NCBI GenBank assembly: GCA_025890175.1
Contig: JANPYM010000006.1
Location: forward strand, 1-64,000
Source of the DNA: Ciborinia camelliae
Taxonomy: Eukaryota > Ascomycota > Leotiomycetes > Helotiales > Sclerotiniaceae
Reading direction: 5' to 3'
DNA length: 64,000 nucleotides
How positions within the stretch are numbered: the first letter of the stretch is position 1; each line of letters starts with the position of its first letter. The translations under genes were made by a program, and so were the position numbers. Positions 46,101 to 60,415 of the stretch are shown piece by piece. Under the pieces are notes generated by a model. That model was not told the origin of the DNA. It did no database searches and saw only the letters and a list, made by a program, of their open reading frames with translations.

Positions 46101-47624
46101 ATTTTTTCATCCACTAATAGATCACGCCATTCACTTCTTGCCTAGCTATCCCCGACCAACTTGGAAAATAAAAAGAAAGATACCTTGAGCCTTGTTCCCG
46201 AGTGGCCGAGCCGTTATTATTGTTATAATCAAAAACTATTTAACAAGTTGATATATATTAAGAGAAAAGAGCTAATTGTAATGATGGAAAACATGGGAAT
46301 AATCCATATGGCATAAGCTTACTCTCCAATCTCTACTACTCTCTACTGTATCTAATATTGCCAAGTACATTCAGTAAGACAATCTAATTCTTTTTTGGCA
46401 GGTCGAAACCATGCTGGAACTGGAAAAACCTAGGATAGATTGTTCCTGTTCCAGTTGAGTGGTATGTATTACTATTATGGAGGAATAATGAGCCGAATTC
46501 ACCATGTTGCTGATTCCCAAGTTCACTAATAACCTTATGATAAATAGCTTTTGTTCACCTCTTACAATCTCTTAATCTCACTTGTTCTGCTGCTCTCGAC
46601 TCTCGAGAACTGTATTTCTTATCGGAATGAGTGCTTGGCGATATTCTTAAACACTTGGCAATAAACATTACCTTCCTATTGTGGAGTGAAAAGGAGATGA
46701 TTATTTGTTGGTGGTGAATTATCTTGACAAATGGGAATGCTTTGGTTTTAATGAATTTTGATAGAGGTGAAAAGAGCATGGTTGAACTTGAAGGGTGGAT
46801 TTTCTGCACAAGGCGATTATTTTTGATATTATTTTGGGGATATGATTGTATGTATTTGTCTGATGGGCCGATGATTGATAAAATGGAGGTGGAGTAAGTG
46901 GAAGGTTTCGCAATTGTCTTTGATATGCTTGTGGATGCTAAAAGCTAAGATAGTGCTAGACCACTGGCTTGATTCTTGACTGTCTCTACCCGTACATGCA
47001 CGACAGTTCTCCATATAGTGTTATCGGGTGAATAGAGAATTATCCTTACACAATACTACACAAGTGTACTACCAATTGACCATCCCTTGACTATATTTTG
47101 CCACATACCATGAGGGGAGCCTTGTCCATTCAGAATCTGGGGTCCAACTTTACATCTTCTAGAAAGATTTGATACGTGCTATGATTTGTTCCGTGCGTTG
47201 GATTTCACTTAATTACCTTCCTATTTAGGCGATCTCCGCGATGGGTGGTGTCATGGATTAGCATTTCAACAGGTTCATACTACACAATCTATGCTGTGTC
47301 GAGAGCTCGTACCAGCTGATAACGGTGTTAATTGGTATGGCTTTCCCGTACGTTAGGATGGGATATGCCCCCATGCTAGTTAGGTCTGCACGCGAGCAGC
47401 ATGCGAGATTCTCCGAATGTGTTGGGTGCTAGTTAGGGTATTGAATGGGATGTGGGTGAATTTAGGTGGCTGTAGCTTGGTTAAACTTGATATGCTTGTT
47501 ATTCAATGGATACAGCAGCGCGGTATATTTATTCTCGTGTTTCCCCTCCTCGGGGATCTGTTCTTTAGTCGCACTTCTAGGACCACTCTCTTTTACCTGT
47601 TGTGATCAGATCAACTTTGCAATC
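43137..47624. other. 4.5-kb gene-poor spacer
   Basis: No protein gene is convincing. Visible content: GATGGTA repeats (43470-43506); dispersed repeat copy C (43853-43905, TATAAAATAGTTCTACAT then ACACTAGCTCGATACACAA); AAATAAATAAAT (44368-44382); GATGAGATGAG runs (44868-44890) and ATCTCATCTC runs (45683-45704). A C-rich/T-rich leader upstream of 47625 is probably the PTR2 promoter and 5' UTR. Long non-coding transcripts cannot be excluded. Confidence 0.5.
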
Positions 47625-49777
47625 ATGGGTATGTACCTTTATCATTACTTTTACCTTATCCACCTCATACTTCATGATATTCTTTACTAATTACTGATAT
47701 TTATCAATAGTTGCCCAAGAGAACATCACAGCCGATATCCAAGGTGCCATTGGCAGTGAAGCCGTTCTGGCTATGGACCAAAAAGGAGCCCTTGTTCACA
47801 CAATCTCTCGAGAGCCCCATGCTACCGTCGGGATCGAGCCTGAAGCCGCATTAGTTCGTGCTGAAGGTCATGGACATGAGCACATCGATCCAGAATTAAT
47901 TCCTACCGAGGAAGAGAAGCGAACTCTCCGAAAAGTAGCTGGAAAACTTCCAACTATCACATATCTAATTTGTGCTGTTGAGTTTGCTGAGCGAGCTTCA
48001 TACTAGTATGTTTTACCCCTCAATCTCTAATGACGTCGTCTTTTGAAATTATAATCATTGGATAAATTTTGCTAACACATAATTTAATTCTAGTGGTTGT
48101 AATGGTCTCTTCGGTAACTACGTCAACAGACCTCTTCCCGTTGGTGGAAACGGTTATGGCGCACCAGCACGTGGAACTCAACAAACTGCCGGAGCTTTAG
48201 GTCTCGGCACCGTCAAATCAACAGCTACATCCCAATCATTCTCTATGCTTGCATATTCGCTTCCATTGTTCTTCGGATGGCTCGCAGATACCAAAACTGG
48301 TAGATTCAAGATTATTTGCTGGGGTGTGGCAGTATGTGGTGTTGCACATGTTCTCATGTGTGCAAGTGGTGCTCCTAATCTTTTGGCAAATGGAACTGCT
48401 AAAATTCCTTTCTTTTTGAGTGTTTATACGTTGTCTATTGGTGCTGGTAAGTTCTCTATCATTTCATGATTCTAATGAAAATATATTAATATCCTGACAG
48501 CTATGTTCAAACCTAATATTGCACCAACACTTCTCGATCAAATGCCAAGCGCAGTTCCCATCAAGAAGACTCTCCCATCCGGTGAAGTGGTCATTATTGA
48601 TCCTGAATCTACTACCGAACGTGTTATGCTTTGGTTTTACCTTCTCATCAACATTGGTGGATTCATGGGTGTTCCAACTGCCTATACAGAGAAATACGTA
48701 GGCTGGTGGTTATCCTTCCTCCTCCCACTTCTCCTCTATGTTCCCCTTCCTTTACTTCTCTGGTACATGCGCAAACGTCTCATTCTTTACCCACCAGGAG
48801 GATCTGATCTTGGAAACGTTTGTCGCGTCGTCGGTATTTGCTTGAAGAGAGGAGGTATAAAAAGTATCTTCACTCGCAAGGGAGGATTCTTCGAACCGGC
48901 CAAACCATCCAACATCGCTAAATCTGGCCATATCATTCATGTCCCATGGAATGATGGGTTTGTGGATGACGTAAAGCGTACTTTCGAAGCTGCCGGAATC
49001 TTCTGTTTCTTCCCTATTCAAAACATTAACGATAACGGTCTTGGTGGATCTGCTAGTGCCCTCTCAACTATGCTGACCACAAGTGGTGCCCCCAACGATG
49101 TTATGAACAACTTCAACTCTCTCTCCATTATCGTCATGGCTCCAATTCTCAACTATGGTCTCTACCCCTTGTTGAGAAAGCGCAATATTCATTATGGTCC
49201 AATTGCTAGAATGACCACTGGATTCTTCCTCTCCACTCTCGGTGGTGCCGGCTATACAATTCTCAACTACTATGCCTATAAAGAGGGACCTTGTGGAAAG
49301 TATGGATCTTCTGCAACTTGCGTTGATGCCGATGGTGTTTCTCTCGTCTCCAACATCTCCATTTGGTATATGGCTCTCCCGTACGCCATTGGAGGTATTT
49401 CCGAACTCTTCGTCAATGTCCCCGCGTACGCTATTGCCTACTCCAGAGCCCCCGCGAACATGAGAGGTCTCGTATCTGCACTTAACTTGTTCACTTCAGC
49501 TGTTGCATACGCCCTTGGTCTTGCTTGTGCTGGTGTTATCAAGGATCCATACCTTACTTGGGATTTCGGTGGCCCAACCATCATTGGTCTCGTTATGATG
49601 ATTGCTTTCTATTGGATCTACAAGGATATCGATGAGGAAGAATATAGACTCAGTCAGAATGATGCACAAATGCATGTTGCGGATCAACCAATTCATGAAA
49701 GTTCGAGCGAGAAGAACTCTCCACCTTATTATGAAGGTGAGAAGGGGGCTCTTAGGGATGAGAAGAGTGAGCTTTAG
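47625..49777 (+). CDS. PTR2: PTR2-type proton-coupled oligopeptide transporter, 642 aa, four exons
   Basis: Exons are 47625-47628, 47711-48005, 48094-48446 and 48501-49777 (643 codons including stop). The first coding exon supplies only ATG and one base; the joined start reads MVAQENITADIQG. A hydrophilic N-terminal 75 residues precede the PTR2 signature FAERASYYGCNGLFGNYV. The second signature, FYLLINIGGF, is in exon 4. Around twelve membrane segments follow, including PIFxxGLYPLLRK-like and ALPYAIGGISELFVNVPAYAIAY. The C-terminal tail is acidic (PYYEGEKGALRDEKSEL). It imports di- and tripeptides at the plasma membrane. The gene symbol is by family; which paralog it is cannot be told. Confidence 0.9.
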
Positions 49778-50705
49778 AGAAGAGAATCGAAAATTTTATA
49801 GTCGATGGGGGGAATAAAGGGGTTCGGGGATTTTAAGGGTTTGGGAGGTCTGATGAATTTCTATGATACCGTATGATAGTATGCTTCTTTGGCTAGGGGT
49901 AATGAGCTCAGATACGCTAGATGCTGGCGAGCTATCGCTGTAGTTAATTGCCTTTTTAATGACATTCTTTTATTTAATCATTTACCTGTTTACTCTGGAT
50001 GTGATACTTGACTTTGATATGTTTTGTTCACTTCATTCACTTCATGTCTGGCAATAAATATGCAGTTCCGAGTTAGTCCCCCTTCATTGAGTGTCAATGC
50101 AACTCCATCTTGGGACTAAGGTGCATGATATAATGATTGATTGCATTAATAATGCGCGATGGCTTTCGAATTGAAAGTCTCGTATCCAAAACGAGCTGAA
50201 GCCTGCCTGAATGGCATTTACAAATCTTCAATACCTACAACTCTCTCAACATACCTAGGTAACATCAACAAAAAGCAAATATAAATCTATGACCGAGTAG
50301 AACTCTAAGACATGGCGTTACATCTTTCTTCTCTCTGCACAATAACCAACCACCCGCAGAAGAGGAAGAAGAAGAAGAAAACAATAGAATGTCGCATCTG
50401 CCTACCTATCCCCTCCATACGTTCCGGCTTCCAGAAAATCGAGATGATTCTCAAAAAAGCCTCATTCCAGCTTTCAATTGTAATATAATGTATATTAAAT
50501 GAAGCCACCCGCACCCCCTCGTGATATGGAAGGGGGGGATAAAAGTACAATAAATAATCTCTTCAAGTTCTCAATCTCACTCTCTAATTATTTTCCCCAT
50601 TTCAAGTTACTTTAACAACCCCATCATCATCATCATCAAATATCGAAACCACATTCTTACCCCTCAACAGCCGCAGGTCAATCATCCTCATAACCAATCT
50701 TCATC
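49778..50705. other. Intergenic region
   Basis: No gene seen. An AGAAGAAGAAG run lies at 50361-50382 and a CATCATCATCATCA run at 50622-50638 just upstream of the next start. Confidence 0.5.
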
Positions 50706-52589
50706 ATGGATTCCTCCCCCGAGCCATCCGATACAGATATGTCTGATGCCACAACACCTTCGAACTTTATTCGCAAGCCCTCAAATCGACGATGCATGCC
50801 CAAGGGTGCCAAATCACTGACCAGTATGTGCAATCGAGCGCGTATAAACCATCTAAAAGAAGTCATACCAAGTTCGAATTATTGTTGCGGAGGAAGTATA
50901 CCTATACGCATGATGAAGACCTCCGAGTCGAGATATTCAGGAGTGACGATTCGATATGACGACTCTATGGATTCGGGATTAAGTCATAAAGTACTTCTTC
51001 CGAGTCCCATGTCCAAACCGATGGTGAAGATAGGGGACAATGTAGAGTTTAGTAGTCAAGGAATCGAAGATCTTGCACAAGCAAGTCGACCTTCCGGAAC
51101 TCTACTCCCTTCCCGCTTTAGCACTGATTTTGATCCTGCATCACATGGGATTTTGGATGCGATTGGCAATATCCTCCTACCCGATTATGGGAAGAAATTG
51201 GAAGAAAAGAAATGGGAATATTATGGGGTGAGAGCCGAGTTGTGTGGATTAAATGTAGGTCTTACCACCTATTTCTATCATTTTTGTCATGCTTTCTCCG
51301 ATTTTCTCACGATTCTGAGGATTTTTGGGTTTACGAAAGAAACTGATTTGAAGGGAAAAGATATATTCTAAATCTTCTGGGAAAGGTAAAGGGAAGGAAG
51401 CTATGGGTGAACCATATACAACGAAGAATCAGTTTGGAATTTTGGTTGTATGTTTACCAAATCCGTTTCAAGGTTTGACTTCCCCGGGTTTTCATCTCAT
51501 TCCTCAGTTCCATTTATTTTAATCTACTACCATAGCAAGTTTAGGTCCTACAACCATGTTTGGGTACTTTCTACTTACACATCAATATAGGAGGTGAACT
51601 TTTGGTTTCTCAACAATATCACACCAGTACATTTGACTGGTCAACCAACAACATCCAATCACCATCACCATCCATAGAATGGACAGCATTCTACCAAACC
51701 TGTACGCATACATACCTCCCCATCAAATCCGGAAACTGCATAACCTTATCCTACAATCTGCTCTTGTCCAAGAAACCCAGCATATACAGTCCTACAATAT
51801 CATCTTCTCATTTCCCCCTGTTTGAAGGCATACGCGAGATGTTAAATACCGGAGCATTCATGCCGGAAGGTGGACTTATGGGGTATTATTGTACGCACAA
51901 TTATGAGCATACAACGAGTGGGCGAGGGGGAATTGAAGCAAATGTGGAGGAAGTAATGCCATACGCCTTGAAAGGTGTAGATGCCATGATATTCCAGACC
52001 TTTAGTGGGTTGGGTATGATGGCTACGGTGAGGCCTGTGATTGAGAATGATCTGTGGAGTAGATGGGCCGAAGTACGAATGGGGGGTTATGATGAAGATA
52101 CATACGAACTCTATGAAGATGATAAAGAATGGTGCTCTACAATCCAGAACCGAACAAGGGTAGGAAAGAAATTTTGGGGATTAGCTTTTTGTGGTGATGA
52201 TGGACCAACATCATATCAAGATCCAAGCATGGTAAGCAGAATATCTTATTGTTCTATAGAGTTTGCTCATTATAACACCGGCCCAAACACCAATAATCCT
52301 AACAAAACAAGAAGAAAAACTAACAAGAGAAACACCTATCCAGTTCATCAATTCCAAATGGCCCTACGACCCATTCAAAGACATAAACTGGCTGAACAAA
52401 CCTAATTTTGACAATTGGCGACGATGCCTTGTGCATACCAAGCTCAATGAATCTGACTTCTATGAGCACTACTCGCACGCAGCGATTCTAATTGATATTC
52501 CTCCACGAAATGAACGCCGGGTCGAGATTCCAGAGAATGGATATTCTATTGATCCTAGTAAATATCAACGAAAAGAAGAAGAAAAATAA
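50706..52589 (+). pseudogene. Fungal 2OG-Fe(II) oxygenase-like gene, probably inactive
   Basis: The N-terminal exon (50706 to about 51254) reads like the fungal prolyl-4-hydroxylase-like family: NYCCGGSIPI, FSTDFDPASHGILDAIGNILLP and VRAELCGLNV. The middle has NQFGILVVCLPNPFQG joined by an intron (51473-51590) to GELLVSQQYHTSTFDW. Then WTAFYQTCTHTYLPIKSGNC ITLSYNL. The last segment (about 52260-52589) has YSHAAILIDIPP. The expected HxDTP iron-binding segment between LNV and NQFG is absent in all three frames. The 2OG-binding Arg of GHRVTLTYNL is Cys here. A stop at 51370 lies in the first frame, and the last join would need a 28-bp intron. I take it as a decaying gene or pseudoenzyme. Confidence 0.6.
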
Positions 52590-53119
52590 CAGAAGCAGAT
52601 TGAATCTCTCATCTGTAGCTACGTGGAACAAGCATCTAGACAGGATAAGGCAGCCAAATATTTCTCCAAGAGACCGGAGAAGAAGTTACACCTTGGTTGG
52701 TGGGATCTCTATCCCAAATAAGAGATTCGAAGAATGTATTCATAACTGTCTCTTGGAAGTTTGTTGTGTTGGATGATAATAATTTGAAAGAGAAGTCTGG
52801 GGAGGTATTAGGCAGGGCTAAGAGCGCATTGGAGTTTTGATGATGAGAATAAGGTGGGAGAAACTAAAGGATCACCCTTGGTGGAGGGACAATAAAAAGA
52901 AGATTGTGTTGTTTGATTTGGTATTGGGCAATGAAAAAATGCATCTGGAATTTGTTGTTGAAGATTCGAATATAGGATAGAATTATAAGAGAATCTAGAT
53001 AAAGTTCCTCATAAAGAACCATAGCAAGATTCGAAGATTTGTATTATATTCCCAATTTATACTCCGACGCCTAGGCAATGCTGCGCTTCCCAAAACTCCA
53101 TCCCAAATTACCCCTTTGA
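52590..53119. other. Convergent 3' region
   Basis: Lies between the ends of the 2OG-like gene (+) and AP-2 mu (-). No gene; probably both 3' UTRs. Confidence 0.55.
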
Positions 53120-54545
53120 TTAAAACCTAAATATTGTCAGCGAAATCTCTGAATACCATTAGAATTCGAACTTACCGTATCTCATAAGACCCTGCTCTTG
53201 TCATATATCTCACCCATTTTACACTCGAGTAATTATTCTTCTCAAAAACCTTCAAATATCTAACCAACAGTCCTGAACTTGTAAACATCAACAAGCTAAA
53301 GTTCAAACTCAACGGTGGTCTTGACCATGCCTTTTGGTTCGTCATGCTTGTCAATGTAGCTTCCGCGCTCAACACGAATTCATTCTGTCCAGTAAATCTT
53401 GGTATCTTCCAAATAATAACATTCTCCTCCGGTACATATTTTGCCTTTCCTTGCGTACATCGATCGCTGATTCGGGCAGTATTTAAAGGTGTAGGTATCT
53501 TAACAACGACATTAGTAGCGAATAGTTTGCTACCATAGTTGGCTCGTATCGCAATACTGTATTCGACTTTCGTTTTACCAACTTCGTTCACGATCGCATG
53601 AATTTTGAATGGCAGATTGACATTCTCGGTGGCTCGGTATCGCATAAGTTCGAATTCTCCATCGGGAGGAATGAATGAAATGATTCTGTCGGTATCGAAT
53701 TTCCCTAACTTGACACATTGGTGAAATTGACAATCCTCCAATGTAACACTGCCAGCTGCTGCTTTGGTGGCCTTGGTACCCATACGATTTCCAGATGGTA
53801 AGGATGAAAGACTGTCTCCATCCAATAATAATCGGTCGTTGAGTCCAAACTTGCATTCTGGTGTACCGGAAAGATATGCTCTCATGACGATTTGACCATT
53901 AACATCGGCTCTCAAAACTGTTCCCGTAGCAGACATCAAAAGATTAACATCTTCAATGACATCCACAAATGCCTCATTCTTCCTATATTTGACATCGGCT
54001 TTCCTCCATGATAAGGCTCCAGTTGCTTGCATTGTAATCTTCGCCGAGTCTTCCATGGTTCGTTCCGACTTGACACCTTCCGTTGTGATGTACATCTTAA
54101 GAGTATCCGTCTCCGTATTCTGGGGGTATCCAAAATCCAAGATTTCTATGTCGCAGACTCATTAGCTCATATCACAAGTATTACCTGCGATTTGCGCATT
54201 TCACTCACCATCCAAGAGTTCATATACCAGGACGAAATTATTCTTAACCGCCTCTTCATCAAATTTCCCAAAGTAACCCTTTCCCAGCGCAATCAATCTG
54301 TATAAGAATTCGAAGACCAGAGCAGCATTGGCGTTACTCTTTGTAATCGCAACCAAGTATATATTCTCATGTTTGACATGACTGAAGGTAGTGCTTCCTA
54401 AAGTTAGGATTGGTGATCGAACTTGAGCATTGGAGATGACTTGAATTCGAAAGACATCTGCGAGTCGTGGGCGACAATCATTTCGAAATGCGCGAAAGAT
54501 TAAATTCTCTCCCTTTTGATTGAAGATCAATATGCCGGACAGCAT
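53120..54545 (-). CDS. AP-2 clathrin adaptor complex subunit mu, 437 aa
   Basis: Exons are complement(54209-54545), complement(53176-54145) and a seven-base last exon complement(53120-53126), giving 438 codons in frame. The N-terminal longin-like sigma/mu fold begins MLSGILIFNQKGENLIFRAF. ETDTLKMYITTEGVKSE marks the linker typical of mu2. The C-terminal mu homology domain carries WRKADVKYRKNEAFVDVIED, GTPECKFGLND and the ending SYEIRF. Mu2 binds YxxPhi cargo signals and PIP2 at the plasma membrane in endocytosis. Length is normal. The last exon encodes only the end of Arg, Phe and the stop. Confidence 0.92.
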
Positions 54546-55276
54546 TTTGATTATAGGGGAGATTTTGGTGGTTGGAAAGTCGAGGATAAGGTGTGTGGGG
54601 GGAGACCAAGAGCTTTGGATAGGTAAGGTAGGTACTAGGTAATGTACCTACCTAGGTAGGTATGTACTGTTACATAAGCTCTCAGGGCCTGATGGATAAG
54701 GCATCAACGTGTGTAGGTATGTCCGAGTCCAGGGGCCTTAACCCCGTGCACTTGCAATCCATCCATCTTTCCTACCCCGGAGTACACATAGGTAGAGTAT
54801 CGGTGAGACCAATATACCTCAAATCCCCACAATGAGAATGTTATGTCCATACTTATGTACTCCGGAGTCCGCACTCTATGCAGGTAACTTACCTGGTATG
54901 TAGGTACCTACCTCCCTACTGGACCTACTAGGTATTTACCGAACATTCTCCTTTGATAATCTTCAGGGGGTTCATAAAAGCTCCATCTCTTCCACCAAGG
55001 CCAGGTCAGAAGTGAATGCGCTGTAGGTTAAATACCTAGTAGGAAACGTCAATCATCTTCTTATATGATCTTGTGAGATATTAAATATGCCCTCCCCCTC
55101 TACTAAATCATACACAGGAACTTGGCATCAATTATCTCTTCATCAGAAGTCTATAAAAGTCTATACTGGACATATGGGTAATTGCTAGCTGTACATGAAT
55201 GAGGTATTGTCGAAGAAAACCATAAAAACCAAATGCACATCATCATCGCCCCATTATCTATTCACAAACAATCTCT
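54546..55276. promoter_or_regulatory. Promoter of the AP-2 mu gene / 3' region of LSC1
   Basis: Two minus-strand genes are separated by 731 bp. Repeated GGTAGGTA/TACCTACC words occur at 54624-54662 and 54896-54934. No coding frame. Confidence 0.5.
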
Positions 55277-56609
<1,333 letters not shown>

Positions 56610-56970
56610 CTTGTCTGGGGACAATTGATGTCAGATAGGAAAGAGAGGAATGGGATTGAAGTTTATCTTGTTTATTAAAGTATTTCCTCTTCTTACAAGC
56701 TTCTAACTTCTTCATTACGGACGGAATCGCTTGCAAGGCTCTCCGACTTTGGCCGGGGTTTAGTTCTTCCGGTAGTGATTGTCTTGGAATTTTATTTCGC
56801 ACAAGAACATCAATTTTGATACCCCGCGATATCCTTTGAACCATCACTCAAGACAACCTCACCAATTTTTACCACGACAAAGATTCAAATTTCGAGATTT
56901 TCAAGGTCGCGCAAAGTCAGAAGAGACAGTCTCCTCGAATTCATCCAAGTGAACGATCAAGAACTTCAAA
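56610..56970. promoter_or_regulatory. Divergent promoter LSC1/ELP3
   Basis: 361 bp between two start codons on opposite strands. TTTGGCCGGGG and AAAGTCAGAAGAG words are visible but no recognised operator. The short distance implies shared or overlapping promoters. Confidence 0.6.
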
Positions 56971-58764
56971 ATGGCCACCGCCATCGATACCATGACGTTG
57001 TCGGATAGGCAAAGGAAGCCAAAAGATGCGAATTTACCACCAGAGAATGAAAGATACTTGAGAGCATGTTCAGATATTGCTAGCGCTTTGGTTCAAGATC
57101 ATGAATCTCAACAGGATCCAAATGCGCCGAGGAAGGATATCAATTTGAATAGTTTACGGGCCAAAATGTCCAAACGTCATAGGCTTAGCAATATTCCACC
57201 ATTGACTGCTATCATTGCCGCCATTCCTGAACATTACAAGAAATATATCCTCCCAAAATTGATCGCAAAACCCATTAGTGTGTATTCCCTCACTCATCAA
57301 CATCTGCGAGACTAATAATATTTAGGAAGTGCTTCCGGTATTGCTGTTGTTGCTGTTATGTGTAAACCACATCGATGTCCTCATATCGCCTACACCGGAA
57401 ACATTTGCGTTTATTGCCCTGGTGGACCTGATTCCGATTTCGAATATTCTACACAATCATATACTGGTTACGAACCTACTTCGATGAGAGCTATTCGGGC
57501 ACGATACGATCCATTCGAACAAGCTAGAGGAAGAGTAGATCAAATCAAGTCTTTGGGTCACAGTGTCGATAAAGTCGAATACATTATTATGGGTGGTACT
57601 TTTATGTCACTATCTGAAAGTTACAGAGATGGATTTATTTCTCAATTACACAATGCGCTCAGTGGATATCAAGGAACCAATGTTGATGAAGCAGTTCAAG
57701 CCGGAGAGATGAGCAACATCAAATGTGTCGGTATCACAATTGAAACTCGACCAGATTATTGTCTACAACCACATTTATCTGCCATGTTGAGATATGGATG
57801 TACCCGTTTGGAAATTGGTGTACAATCTCTATATGAGGATGTCGCTCGGGATACCAACAGAGGTCATACTGTTGCTTCAGTCGCAGAAACATTCTGCTTA
57901 GCAAAGGATGCTGGTTTCAAAGTTGTTAGCCATATGATGCCAGATTTACCAAATGTTGGAATGGAGAGAGATTTGGATCAATTCAGAGAATATTTCGAAA
58001 ACCCCGATTTCAGAACCGATGGCCTCAAAATTTATCCAACACTCGTCATTCGTGGAACTGGTTTATATGAACTTTGGAGGACGGGAAGATACAAGAACTA
58101 CACTCCAAATGCTCTGATCGATATAGTTGCTCGAATCCTCGCTCTCGTACCACCTTGGACTCGTATTTATCGTGTTCAAAGAGATATTCCAATGCCTTTG
58201 GTTACATCTGGTGTTGAGAATGGAAATCTTCGAGAGCTTGCATTGAGCAGAATGAAGGACTTTGGTACCACCTGTCGTGATGTTCGAACTCGCGAAGTTG
58301 GTATCAATGAAGTTAAGAATAAGATCCGTCCTTCTCAAGTTGAGCTTGTACGAAGAGATTACACAGCAAATAAGGGATGGGAGACATTTTTAGCATATGA
58401 AGATCCAAAGCAAGATATTCTCATTGGATTACTTCGCTTGAGAAAGTGTTCTTCAACACATACCTTCAGACCTGAACTTATTGGACAACCTACAAGTATA
58501 ATTCGTGAACTTCACGTTTATGGTTCAGCTGTACCAGTTCATGCTCGTGATCCAAGAAAGTTTCAACATCAAGGTTATGGTACATTACTCATGGAAGAAG
58601 CTGAAAGAATTGCCCGAAATGAGCATGGAAGTACAAAGATAAGTGTCATCAGTGGTGTTGGTACTAGAGATTATTATCGAAGATTAGGCTATTGGCTTGA
58701 TGGTCCTTATATGAGCAAGATGCTACCACCAAAGGATGATGAGGATAGCGATGATGATTTTTGA
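56971..58764 (+). CDS. ELP3: Elongator complex catalytic subunit Elp3, 581 aa, two exons
   Basis: Exons are 56971-57277 and 57326-58764 (582 codons). The junction is fixed by the conserved reading [21 protein letters not shown]. The N-terminal half is a radical-SAM domain with the cluster motif [17 protein letters not shown] (three Cys) and [19 protein letters not shown] and TIETRPDYC. The C-terminal half is a GNAT acetyltransferase fold ([37 protein letters not shown] with the acetyl-CoA loop Q/RxxGx[14 protein letters not shown]). It ends in an acidic tail DDEDSDDDF. The enzyme starts the cm5U34 modification of wobble uridine in tRNA. The gene is intact. Confidence 0.96.
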
Positions 58765-60415
58765 TTTTGAAGCATCCGAAATCCTTTAGTTTGATTACCG
58801 CGCTCGATTGTTGCGCTCGACTATGAAAACTATCATCACAATGCTTACCCGGCAATGCAATCATCGTCATCTCTACCACGATCATGGCGCGGTAATCTTA
58901 CAGAAGTCTCATGTACTAAGAATTTGGGCATGGCTTAGATCTGAGACTTTGACCCTTATCAAGATCTTTTGTATCAGTTATCAGGTCAAAGACCTCATTT
59001 GATGGAAATTCAAGTCCAGAGTTTCTCCCAGTCATAATATCGCCAGAAATAGCAGTTGATTGCCTGGATCGTAAGCCCAACACTCCTATGTCTTGGCAGG
59101 TGACCATCGTCACTAAAGGATACTCTCCTCGCGTCTTGAATTTGTGGAGTGTTTCATTACCCACCGCTTCTCTAGCACCAAGTACAGAACGTGCCGATTC
59201 CAGCGATCGTCCAAGTGCAGATGGTCCACTCCGTCTAGCACTCACTGGTAACAAGCCTTCCTGGAGAGAAGCAGCCAAGACAGTAGATGATGGTTCGTCA
59301 GACTCTACTCTTTCTCGTCATACCCATGACCCGTGGAGTCACCTTGACAGCAATTTGTTGATAGTATTCTCTCATACCTTACCATTGTCGAATGTTCAAC
59401 TCTACACTCTCCATATCATAATGAATCATTTCACGGTGTGTTTTCGATGCCTGGTCCGGTTGCCGTCATATCACTCAGGAATGTCGGAGCTTGCGGTACA
59501 GAGGACAGATGGGTCATGATTTCATATACCAAACTAGGTCTAGATATCATACTTCATAGTCTAATTAATCAACTTTGCATTTAATACTTTGTTTCTATAT
59601 TTTTGGTTCAGATGTGGCATATGTAAATTAAACCAGAGTACCTCGTGGTATAAAATAACAGAAAAAAATTCATAATGTACAAACCAGACTATTTATCGAC
59701 CACTTTGCACATTGATGTCGGGCAATATAATCTTTCTCATCTTCTCTGCGATTCTGATGTTATTTATTTTAGAATTGATATACAAAATCAGGAAGTTACT
59801 TTGACTGCATTGCATGATGGATGATGGATAACCTGTACAGTACAGTATCTGCAATAAGCACTTAGAAAATTGAACACGCGTAGGGAACGAAATTCGTCAT
59901 TGTCATTATGATTCGCCGGCGCTTACAGCCGCGCAAAGATTCTATTTAAAGGTTCATCCTGTGGTCTTATGCGCCTCTCACTCATCATTCGATTTGTAAT
60001 GTACATGATTCGTCTAAAATCACAAAACTTTGACTTTTACGTTACAATAGCGTTCTCATTCTCACTCACTCTTTGAAGAGAAAAATGCCATTTTTAGGTC
60101 ATTCATCACATCATTACTGCGACCTAACAGAAAATATATTTTGTAAGCTTGGTTGTCCGAGTCTGAGTATTCACCTAATCACCCCAGCAAAACTTAAAAT
60201 AACTACCATATCAGTCATTGGATATGATTCACAGGCGCTTACAGGCGCTTGCAATCATGAAAAAGCTATATAGTTCAAGGTTTTGCGGGTCTATGTATCT
60301 CCAGTCTTGTGCATTTTTTCTCTAAGAAACAAAACCGACTTTTACAAAACCGACTTTCCGTTTGTCTAACTCTCTCACTCAAACTCCTGTTTTCTATCCA
60401 TTACCTTCATTCATA
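58765..60415. other. Intergenic; no convincing gene
   Basis: Frames of 143 codons (+, 59088-59519) and 120 codons (-, 58916-59278) overlap on opposite strands; neither has a recognisable domain. Near 59925-60310 two passages resemble each other (ATTCGCCGGCGCTTACAG against TGATTCACAGGCGCTTACAG; CAAAACTTTGACTTTTACG against AAAACCGACTTTTACAA), perhaps a small local duplication in the promoter of the next gene. Confidence 0.45.

Noticed and set aside
46195..46225. tRNA-Ser/Leu start (GAGTGGCCGAGCC)
   Set aside because: Only the A-box resemblance is present; the following sequence is AT-rich and does not fold.
43137..47624. Small genes in the long spacer
   Set aside because: Frames are short, overlap on both strands and lack splice context or motifs.
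58916..59519. Overlapping frames on both strands as genes
   Set aside because: No domain or start context favours either one.
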